Positions 41,704-50,355 of a stretch of DNA of 64,000 bases are shown in pieces. The notes under the pieces are model-generated. The model was not told the DNA's origin. It did not search any database and was given only the letters and a program-made list of their open reading frames with translations. The stretch's first letter is position 1. Every line of letters starts with the position of its first letter. A program made the translations under genes and the position numbers. The stretch is from Hyphomicrobiales bacterium (GTDB taxonomy: Bacteria > Pseudomonadota > Alphaproteobacteria > Rhizobiales > Rhizobiaceae), in the NCBI GenBank assembly GCA_900468285.1, contig UBTF01000010.1, positions 158,997-222,996 on the forward strand, read 5' to 3'.

Positions 41704-42429
41704 TTACGCTTGGCCATCCTTCAACTGAACGGCCTGCGGCGTGACGATGGTCCTGTCAAAGAGCGGAACGCCCGGACGCCGCAGGAAGAAGGTCAAGGAT
41801 GCACCTGCGATAATCCCTCCGACATGCGCACCCCAGGATACGCGTTCTTCCAGTCCCAGCCAGAACATGGCGAACTGTTGAGCGATCCACAGAACCAAAG
41901 GAATGAAGGCGGGTAGGGGGACGGGAATTCGCATGAAGACCAGAACCCATATCCTTACCTTCGGATGAAGGAGCAGGTAGGCGGCAACAACGCCTGATAC
42001 TGCACCGGATGCCCCGATCAGCGGTGCTTCCGAGGCGGGGGAAACGTAACCGTGGAACAGCGCGCCCGCTATGGCGCAGGCAATGTAAAACAATGCGAAG
42101 CGTAGATGGCCGAAAGCATCTTCGACATTGTCCCCGAAAACCCAGAGGAACAGCATGTTTGAGGCAAGATGCCAGAAACCCAGATGCAGGAATGCGTAGG
42201 TTACGACGGTAACCTGATCCGGAACGATTTGCAGAAGAGGGTCCAAATGCGCGTAATCAAAAACAACGGCCGGTATGAAACCCAGGCCCAGAACCGCAGC
42301 GTTTGAAACCTCCAGCGATGAGAAGCTGGAGAACAGCCATATGCCCAGATTGACCGTTATAATGGCCAAAGTCACATATTGCACCTTGATGTGCTTGAGC
42401 GAATTGGCGTCGTGGATGGGGATGAACAT
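41704..42429 (-). CDS. Rhomboid family intramembrane serine protease
   Basis: A 241-residue membrane protein with about six helices. The catalytic serine is in GASGAVSG near residue 140 and the histidine in SWGAHVGGIIAG near 204; HLGFWHLASNMLFLWVFGDNVED near 75 is the conserved L1/TM2 region. It would cut membrane-spanning substrates. It ends 230 bases upstream of etfB (same strand) and starts 20 bases after the ATR gene end, so it may be co-transcribed with it. Confidence 0.9.
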   Translation of the reverse strand: MFIPIHDANSLKHIKVQYVTLAIITVNLGIWLFSSFSSLEVSNAAVLGLGFIPAVVFDYAHLDPLLQIVPDQVTVVTYAFLHLGFWHLASNMLFLWVFGDNVEDAFGHLRFALFYIACAIAGALFHGYVSPASEAPLIGASGAVSGVVAAYLLLHPKVRIWVLVFMRIPVPLPAFIPLVLWIAQQFAMFWLGLEERVSWGAHVGGIIAGASLTFFLRRPGVPLFDRTIVTPQAVQLKDGQA

Positions 42430-42449
42430 GTAACGACGCCTTGCGATGA

Positions 42450-43037
42450 CTAGCGGTTCTGACCGGGAACCCAGAGAATGTCGGATGTGCCGGAATTCGC
42501 GGTATTGTTTGCAAACCGTGCAGCCACGAAAAGAAAATCGGAAAGGCGGTTGATGTATTTCAACGCGGCAGGGCTGACAATCTCGCCCTCAATCCCGGCA
42601 AGCTCGACCATCTGCCGTTCAGCGCGCCGCGAGACCGTACGGGCAAGGTGCAGATAGGCGGCAGCAGCCGTGCCGCCGGGCAGAACGAAGGACTTAAGAG
42701 GCGACAAATCGGCATTCAGGGCGTCTATTTCATGTTCGAGCCGGGTAACCTGCGTCTCGATGATCCGCAATGGTTCATAGGACAAAGCCTCGCCGGTATC
42801 GGGAGTGGCGAGATCCGCACCGAGATCGAAAAGGTCGTTTTGGATGCGAAAGAGCATGGCATCCAGTTCGACCATGTTCGTCGTGTGAAGCCTGACAATA
42901 CCGATGACGGAGTTTGTTTCGTCCACGGTTCCGTAGCTCTCTACGCGCAGATCATGCTTGGGGCGTCTTGGCCCGGCAACAAGCGCGGTGGTGCCGTCGT
43001 CGCCCGTCCGGGTGTAGATCTTGTTCAACTTTACCAT
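42450..43037 (-). CDS. Cob(I)alamin adenosyltransferase (PduO/ATR type)
   Basis: A 195-residue ATR-type enzyme: KIYTRTGDDGTTALVAG at the N-terminus, YGTVDETNSVIG near residue 34, DLFDLGADLATP near 72, FVLPGGTAAAAYLHLARTVSRRAER near 112 and SDFLFVAARFAN near the end. It transfers the adenosyl group of ATP to reduced cobalamin. It follows the small two-helix protein gene by 15 bases. Confidence 0.93.
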   Translation of the reverse strand: MVKLNKIYTRTGDDGTTALVAGPRRPKHDLRVESYGTVDETNSVIGIVRLHTTNMVELDAMLFRIQNDLFDLGADLATPDTGEALSYEPLRIIETQVTRLEHEIDALNADLSPLKSFVLPGGTAAAAYLHLARTVSRRAERQMVELAGIEGEIVSPAALKYINRLSDFLFVAARFANNTANSGTSDILWVPGQNR

Positions 43038-43052
43038 GGAATGTTCCGCTTC

Positions 43053-43250
43053 TTAACGCCCGCCGCCAGTCAGCCACAGGGTCAACATGATGAGTATGAT
43101 AGCGATGGCCTGCAGCAACAGGCGCAGTTGCATGAGCTTGTTGGATTTGTTCGCATCCGTGCCCTTGAGCATGTTGAAGAGCCCGCGTATCAACACGAGC
43201 ACGACCAGCCCCATGACTATGGCTGCAAGAACCGTTGTAAAACTGGACAT
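43053..43250 (-). CDS. HIG1-like twin transmembrane protein
   Basis: A 65-residue protein with two hydrophobic helices (VLAAIVMGLVVLVLIRGLF and LLLQAIAIILIMLTLWLTG) joined by a polar loop GTDANKSNKLMQLR, the HIG1/twin-transmembrane pattern common in Rhizobiales. HIG1 proteins associate with respiratory complexes in mitochondria; a link here is inference. AGAGGATAGCGC precedes the ATG. It is followed by the ATR gene on the same strand. Confidence 0.8.
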   Translation of the reverse strand: MSSFTTVLAAIVMGLVVLVLIRGLFNMLKGTDANKSNKLMQLRLLLQAIAIILIMLTLWLTGGGR

Positions 43251-43311
43251 GCGCTATCCTCTTGAATGCTCTGATTTGCGAAGCGTTGTAGCTGATTGAA
43301 TCGACACAGCG

Positions 43312-44145
43312 CTAGTCGAACTTGCGCAGTAGACGGTAAAACACATCAGCTGGCAAAAACCGTTTGAGAATCGTCGCCTGTATCGCTGGCGTGGTGATGA
43401 TGTAATGCGCCCTTGGACGACGTGCGACGAGAGCGTGCTTCAATTTTTCGTATACTGCTTCAGGCCCCAGCTTGTGCTTGTTTTTACCGGCGCTACCATC
43501 CAGTCGGGCAAGTTGACGCTTGTATTCCTTCGCGTGTGCCGAGTTTTCCACGTCGATATTGTCCTTGATGTGGGAAAGGGCGGTTGCGGTAAACCTGGAG
43601 TCAATCGGCCCCGGCTCGATCATGCTGACATGTATTCCACTCCCCTGAAGCTCCATTCGCAGCGTTATGCCAAGACCTTCGAGAGCAAACTTGGATGCCG
43701 TGTAGGCCCCGCGATAGCGATAGGGAACGAGACCCAGTATGGAGGAGCAATGGACGATCCGGCCATGGCCCTGCCTCCGCATGAAGGGAATGACGCGGCA
43801 GGTCAGGTCATGCCAGCCGAAAAGGTTCGTTTCGAATTGCGCTCGCAGAACATCGACAGAAAGATCCTCCACCGCGCCGGGCTGGCCATAGGCGCCATTG
43901 TTGAAAAGCGCATCGATGCGCCCGCCGGTTCGGGCGGCAACCTCATCCACCAGCGCGGATATCGTTTCCGGTACGGTGTAGTCCATCAAAAGGACTTCGA
44001 TGCCAGCCTGTTCCAGCAGGGCCATGTCCTCGGTCCGTCTGACGGTCGCAAAAACGCGCCAGCCGTCCCGATGCAGCGCTTGTGCACAATGGGCGCCGAT
44101 GCCTGATGAGCAGCCGGTTACAATGATCACCGGTTTTTCGGACAT
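43312..44145 (-). CDS. Short-chain dehydrogenase/reductase
   Basis: A 277-residue classical SDR. The cofactor loop is VTGCSSGIGAHCAQAL at 9-24, NNGAYGQ near residue 87, catalytic Ser in CSSILGLVP near 140 and the Y-x3-K in YRGAYTASKFALEG near 152. Substrate unknown. The RR after ATV (ATVRRTED) suggests NADPH preference. AAGGAAATACATTC precedes the ATG. It is divergent from the YihY-type gene. Confidence 0.88.
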   Translation of the reverse strand: MSEKPVIIVTGCSSGIGAHCAQALHRDGWRVFATVRRTEDMALLEQAGIEVLLMDYTVPETISALVDEVAARTGGRIDALFNNGAYGQPGAVEDLSVDVLRAQFETNLFGWHDLTCRVIPFMRRQGHGRIVHCSSILGLVPYRYRGAYTASKFALEGLGITLRMELQGSGIHVSMIEPGPIDSRFTATALSHIKDNIDVENSAHAKEYKRQLARLDGSAGKNKHKLGPEAVYEKLKHALVARRPRAHYIITTPAIQATILKRFLPADVFYRLLRKFD

Positions 44146-44329
44146 GAATGTATTTCCTTAAGGCGACAATGGTTGAAAATAGCTGCGGAATAGGCAGCAT
44201 GAATTTCCGTAGTGCACAATTCTTCTTTTGAAAGTGGAACCCGTGCACGGTCTTGTGCGCTGTACAATCATGATCGACTTCCCATATCTGAGCATGGGTT
44301 GCAAATGAAATGCCGATTGAGGAGGTGAC

Positions 44330-45238
44330 ATGGTTGCCGCGTTGGACATCGTCCGAAAAGTCGCCTTCGATGCCTATTTCCATTTTGCCGAAGATGACGG
44401 CTGGGCCATGGCAAGCCATGTGGCACTGTCGATTCTGCTTGCCCTGTTTCCATTCTTGATTTTCGGTACGGCTCTCGCCGGTTTTCTTGGGGCAGACCAG
44501 TTTGCAGAAACCGCCGTCCACATCATTTTCGACACGTGGCCTGCAGCCATCGCCGCGCCGCTCGCTGCGCAGGTACAACAGGTACTCACTATTCCTCGTG
44601 GCGGCCTTCTGACGATTTCGGTGCTCGCTGCCGCCTATTTCGCGTCCAATGGCGTGGAAGCACTGAGAATTTCGCTCAACCGTGCCTATCGCGTGAGTGA
44701 AACACGCTGGTGGTACGTCACACGCCTACTCAGTCTTTTCTATGTCATCATAGCGGTCACCACCTTTGCTGCCATCAGCATCGTGCTGGTTGCCGTGCCT
44801 GTTGCGCTGTCCTTTGCCGAAACGCGTTTCCCGCTGCTGAAGGATTTTCTTGAGACCGTTTCCAATCTGGGCCTTTACGGCACGATCATCGTGCTTGCCG
44901 TCGGGCTGATCGCCGCGCACCTCTGGCTGCCCGCAGGCAGAAGACGCATATGGGATGTGCTGCCAGGCATCGTGCTGACGCTGTTGTTCTGGGTCATAGG
45001 AGCGGCAATCTTCGCCTACTACCTTGCCACCTTCGCCAATTACGCCGCAACCTATGCCGGTCTGGCCTCGGTCATGATCGTGCTTGTCTTTCTCTATATG
45101 GTCGGCGTCATTTTCATGCTGGGTGCAGAGGTCAATGCTGCCTTGATGAAGTATCGCATTCGGCATGTCATCAAGGTCGGCATTCACAATGGCAGCCTGC
45201 GGGAAGCGCTAGACGCCGAGGAGGCGGCGGATATCTGA
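44330..45238 (+). CDS. YihY/BrkB family membrane protein
   Basis: A 302-residue protein with about six hydrophobic segments: MASHVALSILLALFPFLIFG near residue 24, LTISVLAAAYFASNGVEALRI-like second, and LFWVIGAAIFAYYLATFANYAATYAG with ASVMIVLVFLYMVGVIFMLGAEVN near 235. It matches the YihY (old name RNase BN) family; it is not an RNase and its function is unclear. GAGGAGGTGAC precedes the ATG. Its 3' end overlaps the convergent gluQ by 30 bases. Confidence 0.88.
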   Translation: MVAALDIVRKVAFDAYFHFAEDDGWAMASHVALSILLALFPFLIFGTALAGFLGADQFAETAVHIIFDTWPAAIAAPLAAQVQQVLTIPRGGLLTISVLAAAYFASNGVEALRISLNRAYRVSETRWWYVTRLLSLFYVIIAVTTFAAISIVLVAVPVALSFAETRFPLLKDFLETVSNLGLYGTIIVLAVGLIAAHLWLPAGRRRIWDVLPGIVLTLLFWVIGAAIFAYYLATFANYAATYAGLASVMIVLVFLYMVGVIFMLGAEVNAALMKYRIRHVIKVGIHNGSLREALDAEEAADI

Positions 45239-46090
45239 GGGCGTGCCGCCACGTGCGCGCAGCGCCTCCAGGGCGGTACTGCCAATACTCTTTGAAAGCT
45301 TCTTTCCGTCCTCGTCCAGAACCAATCTGTGGTGATGGTATTGCGGGGCGGGCAGGTCGAGGAGCTCCTGCAGCAGCCGATGAACGGATGTTGCCGCGAA
45401 CAAATCCATACCCCGAACCACGTGAGTGACGGATTGCAGCGCATCGTCCAGGACGACGGACAGATGATAGCTGGAAGGGGCGTCGGGCCGGGACAGAACG
45501 ATATCTCCCCATGCGGTGGGGTCGGCCTCAACGAATGCTTCAGCCCCGCTTCCGCCTTCGTGCCAGTGCAAAGAACGTTCAATTCTGCCCACAGCTTTCG
45601 CCATGTCCAGGCGCCAGGCGTGCTGCGCGCGTGAAGAAAGAAGCTGAGCAATCTGCGCCGCAGGTCGCTCTTTATCGACGGGCGGATAGAGTGGAGCGCC
45701 ATCGGGATCGCGAGGCCAAACCTTTCCGTCCACTTCATATTGCCTGACGAACGCCTTTATTTCGCTGCGGCTCATGAAGGCCGGATAGGCCAGTTCCGCG
45801 TCGATCAGGCGCTGGAGTGCAAGCCGATACTCGTCGAAATGCTCGGATTGCCGCCGCACGGGCTGTTCCCAGGATAGGCCCAGCCATGCAAGGTCGTCGT
45901 AGATACACCGTTCAAATTCCGGCGTGCAGCGGGCAAGATCGATGTCCTCGATGCGCAGCAGAAAACGTCCCGCCGAGGCCGCAGCCATGTCGTGATTGAG
46001 AATTGCTGAAAGAGCATGGCCGAGATGCAGCCTGCCATTGGGGCTGGGCGCAAAACGGAACACTGGCTTTTGGCGGACATGCGAGGACAT
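45209..46090 (-). CDS. gluQ: Glutamyl-Q tRNA(Asp) synthetase
   Basis: A 293-residue GlxRS-like protein lacking the anticodon-binding domain. HIGH-type motif FAPSPNGRLHLGHAL at 11-25, RIEDIDLARCTPEF near residue 48, DAPSSYHLSVVLDDALQ near 190 and a KMSKS-type KKLSKS near 265. Such enzymes charge glutamate onto queuosine at tRNA-Asp position 34; the YhhQ-like transporter at 18953-19603 belongs to the same modification theme. Convergent overlap with the YihY-type gene. Confidence 0.92.
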   Translation of the reverse strand: MSSHVRQKPVFRFAPSPNGRLHLGHALSAILNHDMAAASAGRFLLRIEDIDLARCTPEFERCIYDDLAWLGLSWEQPVRRQSEHFDEYRLALQRLIDAELAYPAFMSRSEIKAFVRQYEVDGKVWPRDPDGAPLYPPVDKERPAAQIAQLLSSRAQHAWRLDMAKAVGRIERSLHWHEGGSGAEAFVEADPTAWGDIVLSRPDAPSSYHLSVVLDDALQSVTHVVRGMDLFAATSVHRLLQELLDLPAPQYHHHRLVLDEDGKKLSKSIGSTALEALRARGGTPSDIRRLLGV

Positions 46091-46197
46091 ATTTCGTCTT
46101 TTGCCACGATTTCCAATGCTTCGCCAAGAGACTGGCAGCCAATCGAGTCAAGGAAAGGAACCTGCACATGCTGACACGGGCGGAGTTGCGCGCGTCG

Positions 46198-47214
46198 TCA
46201 GGGCGTTGATTGGCGACACAGCAATATGGGATTGATGGCAATGGTCGTAGCTTCTTTCTGCGTACCATCGCGCACGTCCAGAATGAGTGCAGCCGCCTGC
46301 CTTCCGATTTCCCGAGGCATAGGGTCGATGGTGGTAAGGGAGGGAACGCAGATGCCGGCAATCTCGTAGTCACCGAAGCCTGCAACAGCGATCTGTCCGG
46401 GAACATCGATGCCGCGCCTCTGGCATTCGGTCAGTGCCCCGAAAGCGGAGAGGTCGGACACGCAGATCACGGCCTGTGTATCCGGCAGTGTTTGCAGAAG
46501 GCGCCCCATTGCATCGGCACCTTCCTTCATGGAAATGGGTGGGGTGCCGGCAGCAATCAGCCTGTCAGCTTGCAGTCCATGGCTGCGCATGGCCTCGATG
46601 AACCCGGCGCGGCGATCCGTTCCACGGGTATCGCGATCAGCATCGCCCCCGATGAAGGCGATGCGGGTAATGCCGACCGAAACAAAATGATCAACCATCG
46701 AACGTACGGCACCTGCGTTCGAGAAGCCTACGACATGGCCAACGGGATTTTCTGGGAGGTCCCAGGTCTCGATGACGGGTATGTCGGCATTCTCAAGAAG
46801 CCGCCGGGCACGGGGTGTATGTCTGCCACCGGTGACGACGATCGCTTCCGGGCGGCGGCGAAGCAACTGTTCGATCAGTCGCTCCTCCTCCTGAATGTCG
46901 TAGTCCGTATAGCCCAGCAGAATCTGCAGGCCGCGTGGCTTCAACCCTTCCGACAGCCCGCGTACGGTATCGGCGAAGTTGGCGTTGTTGATCGACGGTA
47001 TCGTGACAGCCACGAAATCCGTCCGCTGCGAACGCAGGTTCGATGCCGTACTGTCGAAGACATATCCAAGTTTGTCCGCAGCTTCGAGGATCGTGCTGCG
47101 CGTGGCGTGGCTGACGGATGTATCATGCTTGAAAGCCCGGCTGACCGTCATGGAAGAAACGCCCGCGAGGCGGGCGACATCGGCCATGGTGGGTACTTTG
47201 CGGAATGGGCTCAT
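46198..47214 (-). CDS. LacI-family regulator (GntR/IdnR-like)
   Basis: A 338-residue LacI-type repressor: DNA-binding domain TMADVARLAGVSSMTVSRAF at residues 9-28 and a periplasmic-binding-protein-like effector domain (FVAVTIPSINNANFADTV near 66, GRHTPRARRLLENADIPVIE near 150). It resembles the gluconate/idonate repressors GntR and IdnR. It lies downstream of the minus-strand catabolic genes, 64 bases after the last, with an operator-like TGTTACCGTTATCT at 47222-47235. It is expected to bind the TGTTA-N4-TAACA palindromes of this island. Confidence 0.9.
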   Translation of the reverse strand: MSPFRKVPTMADVARLAGVSSMTVSRAFKHDTSVSHATRSTILEAADKLGYVFDSTASNLRSQRTDFVAVTIPSINNANFADTVRGLSEGLKPRGLQILLGYTDYDIQEEERLIEQLLRRRPEAIVVTGGRHTPRARRLLENADIPVIETWDLPENPVGHVVGFSNAGAVRSMVDHFVSVGITRIAFIGGDADRDTRGTDRRAGFIEAMRSHGLQADRLIAAGTPPISMKEGADAMGRLLQTLPDTQAVICVSDLSAFGALTECQRRGIDVPGQIAVAGFGDYEIAGICVPSLTTIDPMPREIGRQAAALILDVRDGTQKEATTIAINPILLCRQSTP

Positions 47215-47221
47215 ATTCGGT

Positions 47222-47235
47222 TGTTACCGTTATCT
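47222..47235. promoter_or_regulatory. Degenerate GntR-type operator upstream of the LacI gene
   Basis: TGTTACCGTTATCT keeps the left TGTTA half and a weak right half (TATCT for TAACA). It lies eight bases before the regulator start codon, in position for autoregulation. Confidence 0.35.
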
Positions 47236-47278
47236 TTTTCGAAAATCCAGCCTTGCTAACATAGCTCCACAGGCAAGC

Positions 47279-47614
47279 TTACAAAGGCTCGAATTCATGC
47301 GCCGATGTGACGTGATGATGGATCGTGCCGGTGAAAAAGCGCGCCAATACGGCTTCGGTCGCAGCTCTTGCCTCGGTGCGGACCGGGCTCGCGAGCGCTG
47401 CCTCTACAGCTTTCAGATCCGGATAGTTGATAGCCAGGATCATCGGATATTCCGGGGCTCCGTCATCGCGGCTTTCTGCGAAGGTGACACGCACCGAAAG
47501 GGCGCCGGGGAATGCCCGCCATTTTGGCAGGATTTCAGCGAGGACTGCGGCTCTGAAAGCTTCGGTCTGGCCTTGTTTGATCGTGCCGTCGAACAATGCA
47601 TAGCGGGTTATCAT
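47279..47614 (-). CDS. EthD/dimeric alpha-beta barrel-like small protein
   Basis: A 111-residue protein opening MITRYALFDGTIKQGQTEAF, with a beta-alpha-beta pattern and a His-rich C-terminal TIHHHVTSAHEF. It resembles dimeric alpha-beta barrel proteins (EthD or stress-responsive Dabb type). Function unknown; such proteins sometimes act on small acids or lactones. Its ATG overlaps the stop of the upstream dehydrogenase gene (ATGA), so it belongs to the sugar-acid operon. Confidence 0.7.
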   Translation of the reverse strand: MITRYALFDGTIKQGQTEAFRAAVLAEILPKWRAFPGALSVRVTFAESRDDGAPEYPMILAINYPDLKAVEAALASPVRTEARAATEAVLARFFTGTIHHHVTSAHEFEPL

Positions 47615-48498
47615 CGGGCAAGCTCCTTGGTTGGTCCCTTGAAATATTCCATAAGCGCGGCCTGATCTTCGCCGCCCAGACCAGCGGCGGTCAGCATCCG
47701 GTGAATCTCGGCGCAGATTGCGGTCAGCGGCATGGAGGTGTTGCTGAGCCGCGCCAAATCCTGGGCGGCATTCAGGTCTTTCACCATGTTGTCGATACGG
47801 CCGGTGCGGCGATAATCACGGGCGGTGAAGCGCGGCATATATTCCTGAAGCAAGGCGCTGTCGGCCCGTCCACCCTTCAACGCCTGTGGAATCTTGGCAA
47901 CGTCGACGCCAGCTGCCTCGGCAAGTGCCGTAGCCTCTGCGACCGCAAGAAAACCGAGGCCGCATAGAACCTGATTGATCATCTTGGTGGTTTGCCCCGC
48001 GCCCGGCCCGCCCATATGCGTCTGGTTGCTGGCCAGCCCACCCAGAATGGCTTGCGCTTCCTGCACGTCAGCTTCCGCGCCGCCCTGCATCAGGGTCAAC
48101 TGCCCGATCTCTGCTTTTGGAATTCCACCGGAAAGTGGGCTGTCCACCCAGCGCAAGCCGACTGCCGCACTCTCCGCCGCAAGTGACTTCGTCGACTCGG
48201 GGTCTACGGAAGACATATCGATGATGAGGGTGCCGGGGCGTGCACCTTGCGAGACACCTTCAGGTCCGAAAACGGCGGCGCGTACAATAGCAGCGGAATT
48301 CAGCGAGAGGATAACCGCTCTGGCCTTTCCTGCGGCTTCGGCGGCGGAGGATGCGGCTACAGCTCCTTTGGATACAAGGGCGTCCACCTTCTCCCTGTCG
48401 CGATCATAGACGACGAGATGCGTTCCTGTTTCAACGAGACGTGCACCGATTGCGCCGCCCATTGCGCCTGCGCCGATCAGGGCGATCGTATCTTTCAT
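47611..48498 (-). CDS. Beta-hydroxyacid dehydrogenase (6-phosphogluconate/HIBADH-like)
   Basis: A 295-residue NAD(P)-dependent dehydrogenase. Cofactor site LIGAGAMGGAIGARL at 6-20, substrate block DSPLSGGIPKAEIGQLTLMQGG near residue 118 and catalytic lysine in GAGQTTKMINQVLCG near 170. It is related to 3-hydroxyisobutyrate, tartronate-semialdehyde and threonate dehydrogenases. Its place between a gluconate-5-dehydrogenase-like SDR and an EthD-like gene points to a sugar-acid substrate. ATG 48498 follows GGAGGAAAA. Confidence 0.87.
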   Translation of the reverse strand: MKDTIALIGAGAMGGAIGARLVETGTHLVVYDRDREKVDALVSKGAVAASSAAEAAGKARAVILSLNSAAIVRAAVFGPEGVSQGARPGTLIIDMSSVDPESTKSLAAESAAVGLRWVDSPLSGGIPKAEIGQLTLMQGGAEADVQEAQAILGGLASNQTHMGGPGAGQTTKMINQVLCGLGFLAVAEATALAEAAGVDVAKIPQALKGGRADSALLQEYMPRFTARDYRRTGRIDNMVKDLNAAQDLARLSNTSMPLTAICAEIHRMLTAAGLGGEDQAALMEYFKGPTKELAR

Positions 48499-48557
48499 AG
48501 CCGTTTTCCTCCTCCAGTGGCCTCCAAAGGTTGCCACGCCCCTTTTGGATGCTCAAC

Positions 48558-49313
48558 TCACAGGGATGCGGTAATCCCGCCATCGACGTAGAGAATGTGC
48601 CCATTGACGAAGCTGGACGCGTCAGACGCAAGAAAGATGCAGGCGCCTTGCAGTTCCTCGACCTTGCCCCAACGTCCTGCCGGGGTGCGCTTCTCAAGCC
48701 ATGCCGAGAATGTCGGATCGGCAACCAGTGCGGCGTTGAGCGGCGTATCGAAATAACCGGGAGCAATGGCGTTGCAGTTCAGCCCGTGCTTTGCCCAGTC
48801 GGTTGCCATGCCCTTTGTCAGGTTTCCGACCGCGCCCTTTGTTGCTGTGTAGGGCGCAATCGACGGCCGCGCGAGACTGGTCTGAACGCTGGCGATGTTG
48901 ATGATCTTGCCGCGTCCGCGACCGATCATGTGGCGCGCGACGGCTTGCCCGACATGGAAGACACTGGCGATGTTTGTCTGCAGCAGTCGCTCGAACGCGT
49001 CGGCGGGAAAATCTTCAAGGGGAGCACGGTGCTGCATTCCGGCATTGTTGACGAGAATGTCGATTGGCTTGCCGGATGCCTCATATGCGTCGACCGCTCG
49101 CCGCACGGCTTCGTGGTCCGTCGCGTCGAAAGCAAGCATGTCCGCATCGCCTATGCGCGCAGCCGCTTGTCTCAGCTTGGCCTCATCCCGACCGTTCAAA
49201 ACAATCGCCGCTCCGGCGGCTTTAAGACCCTCGGCAAGCGCAAAGCCGATCCCCTGAGATGAGCCGGTAATGAGTGCGCGTTTGTTTTTAAGGTCGAACA
49301 GGTTCGTTGCCAC
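48558..49313 (-). CDS. idnO: SDR, gluconate 5-dehydrogenase-like
   Basis: A 251-residue SDR opening MATNLFDLKNKRALITGSSQ, with GIGFALAEGL, NNAGMQHRAPLEDF near residue 88, catalytic Ser in NIASVQTSLARPS and the Y-x3-K in YTATKGAVGNL near 155. It closely fits gluconate 5-dehydrogenase (IdnO), which interconverts 5-ketogluconate and gluconate. It is divergent from the hydroxyacid dehydrogenase and idonate dehydrogenase genes across a perfect GntR-type palindrome. The exact substrate is inferred. Confidence 0.85.
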   Translation of the reverse strand: MATNLFDLKNKRALITGSSQGIGFALAEGLKAAGAAIVLNGRDEAKLRQAAARIGDADMLAFDATDHEAVRRAVDAYEASGKPIDILVNNAGMQHRAPLEDFPADAFERLLQTNIASVFHVGQAVARHMIGRGRGKIINIASVQTSLARPSIAPYTATKGAVGNLTKGMATDWAKHGLNCNAIAPGYFDTPLNAALVADPTFSAWLEKRTPAGRWGKVEELQGACIFLASDASSFVNGHILYVDGGITASL

Positions 49314-49363
49314 GGTTTTCTTCCTTCAGTTTCGCTCTCGACAAGCGTTCGTTGATTTGTATA

Positions 49364-49377
49364 TGTTATCGATAACA
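49364..49377. promoter_or_regulatory. Perfect GntR-type operator TGTTATCGATAACA
   Basis: A perfect 14-base palindrome of the form TGTTA-N4-TAACA, known for the GntR/IdnR repressors. It sits in the 94-base divergent region, 50 bases before the idnO-like start and 30 bases before the hydroxyacid dehydrogenase start, so one site can control both directions. Confidence 0.75.
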
Positions 49378-49407
49378 ATCGAAAGTCAAGCTTCGTGAGG
49401 AGAGACG

Positions 49408-50355
49408 ATGACCAAGCCCGACATATTGCAGATTGGCCCTTATCCGGATTGGGATCAACATCCCCTCGATGCGGCGTTTACGATGCACCGGTATTTTGAG
49501 GCGTCCGAGAAATCAGATTTTCTCGCAAAGGTAGGGCCAAAAATCCGCGGGGTCGCGACGCGCGGCGAACTTGGTGCCAACGCCGCCATCATCAACGCCT
49601 GCCCGGGCCTCGAAGTCATATCGGTCTATGGGGTGGGTTTTGATGCGGTCGATCTCGCACTGTGCCGGGAGCGGGGCATAAGGGTCACCAACACACCCGA
49701 TGTTCTGACGGGTGACGTTGCGGATCTCGGGGTGGCAATGATGCTTGCCCAATCGCGCGGAATGATCGGCGCGGAAAACTGGGTCAGGGACGGCTCCTGG
49801 TCCACAAAGGGACTATATCCCTTGCAGCGAAGGGTCTGGGGCCGCAGGGCAGGCGTGCTCGGTCTTGGCCGCATTGGCTTCGAAATCGCCAAGCGCCTTG
49901 CTGCCTTCGGTATGGAGATCGCCTATAGCAGCACCTCGCCCAAGGATCATGCGCGGGATTGGGCGTTCATCGCAGATCCTGTCGAGCTTGCTTCCCGGTC
50001 CGACTTCCTCTTCGTGAGCCTTGCTGCCTCTGCGGCGACCCGTCATATCGTGGGCAAGGAGGTCATCGAGGCACTGGGCCCCGAGGGTATGTTGATCGAT
50101 ATCAGTCGTGCTTCGAACATTGATGAGGACGCGCTTCTCGACGCGCTGGAGAAGGGCAGGCTGGGTGCTGCAGCACTCGACGTGTTTGAGGGCGAGCCGA
50201 AACTTAATCCGCGCTTTCTGTCCTTGCCGAACGTGCTCCTTCAACCTCATCATGGCAGCGGGACCATTGAAACGCGCAAGGCCATGGGCCAATTGCTTCG
50301 TGATAATCTTTCGGCACATTTTGCCGGTAAACCTCTTCTCAGTCAGGTGCTCTGA
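49408..50355 (+). CDS. D-2-hydroxyacid dehydrogenase (hydroxypyruvate/ketogluconate reductase-like)
   Basis: A 315-residue enzyme of the D-2-hydroxyacid dehydrogenase family. NAD site GLGRIGFEIAKRL near residue 153, catalytic Arg in DISRASNIDEDALLDAL near 232, Glu in FEGEPKLNP and His in QPHHGSGTIETRKAM near 285. It is similar to GhrB-type reductases that act on glyoxylate, hydroxypyruvate or 2-ketogluconate. Its stop overlaps the start of the idonate dehydrogenase gene (TGATG). Confidence 0.87.
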   Translation: MTKPDILQIGPYPDWDQHPLDAAFTMHRYFEASEKSDFLAKVGPKIRGVATRGELGANAAIINACPGLEVISVYGVGFDAVDLALCRERGIRVTNTPDVLTGDVADLGVAMMLAQSRGMIGAENWVRDGSWSTKGLYPLQRRVWGRRAGVLGLGRIGFEIAKRLAAFGMEIAYSSTSPKDHARDWAFIADPVELASRSDFLFVSLAASAATRHIVGKEVIEALGPEGMLIDISRASNIDEDALLDALEKGRLGAAALDVFEGEPKLNPRFLSLPNVLLQPHHGSGTIETRKAMGQLLRDNLSAHFAGKPLLSQVL

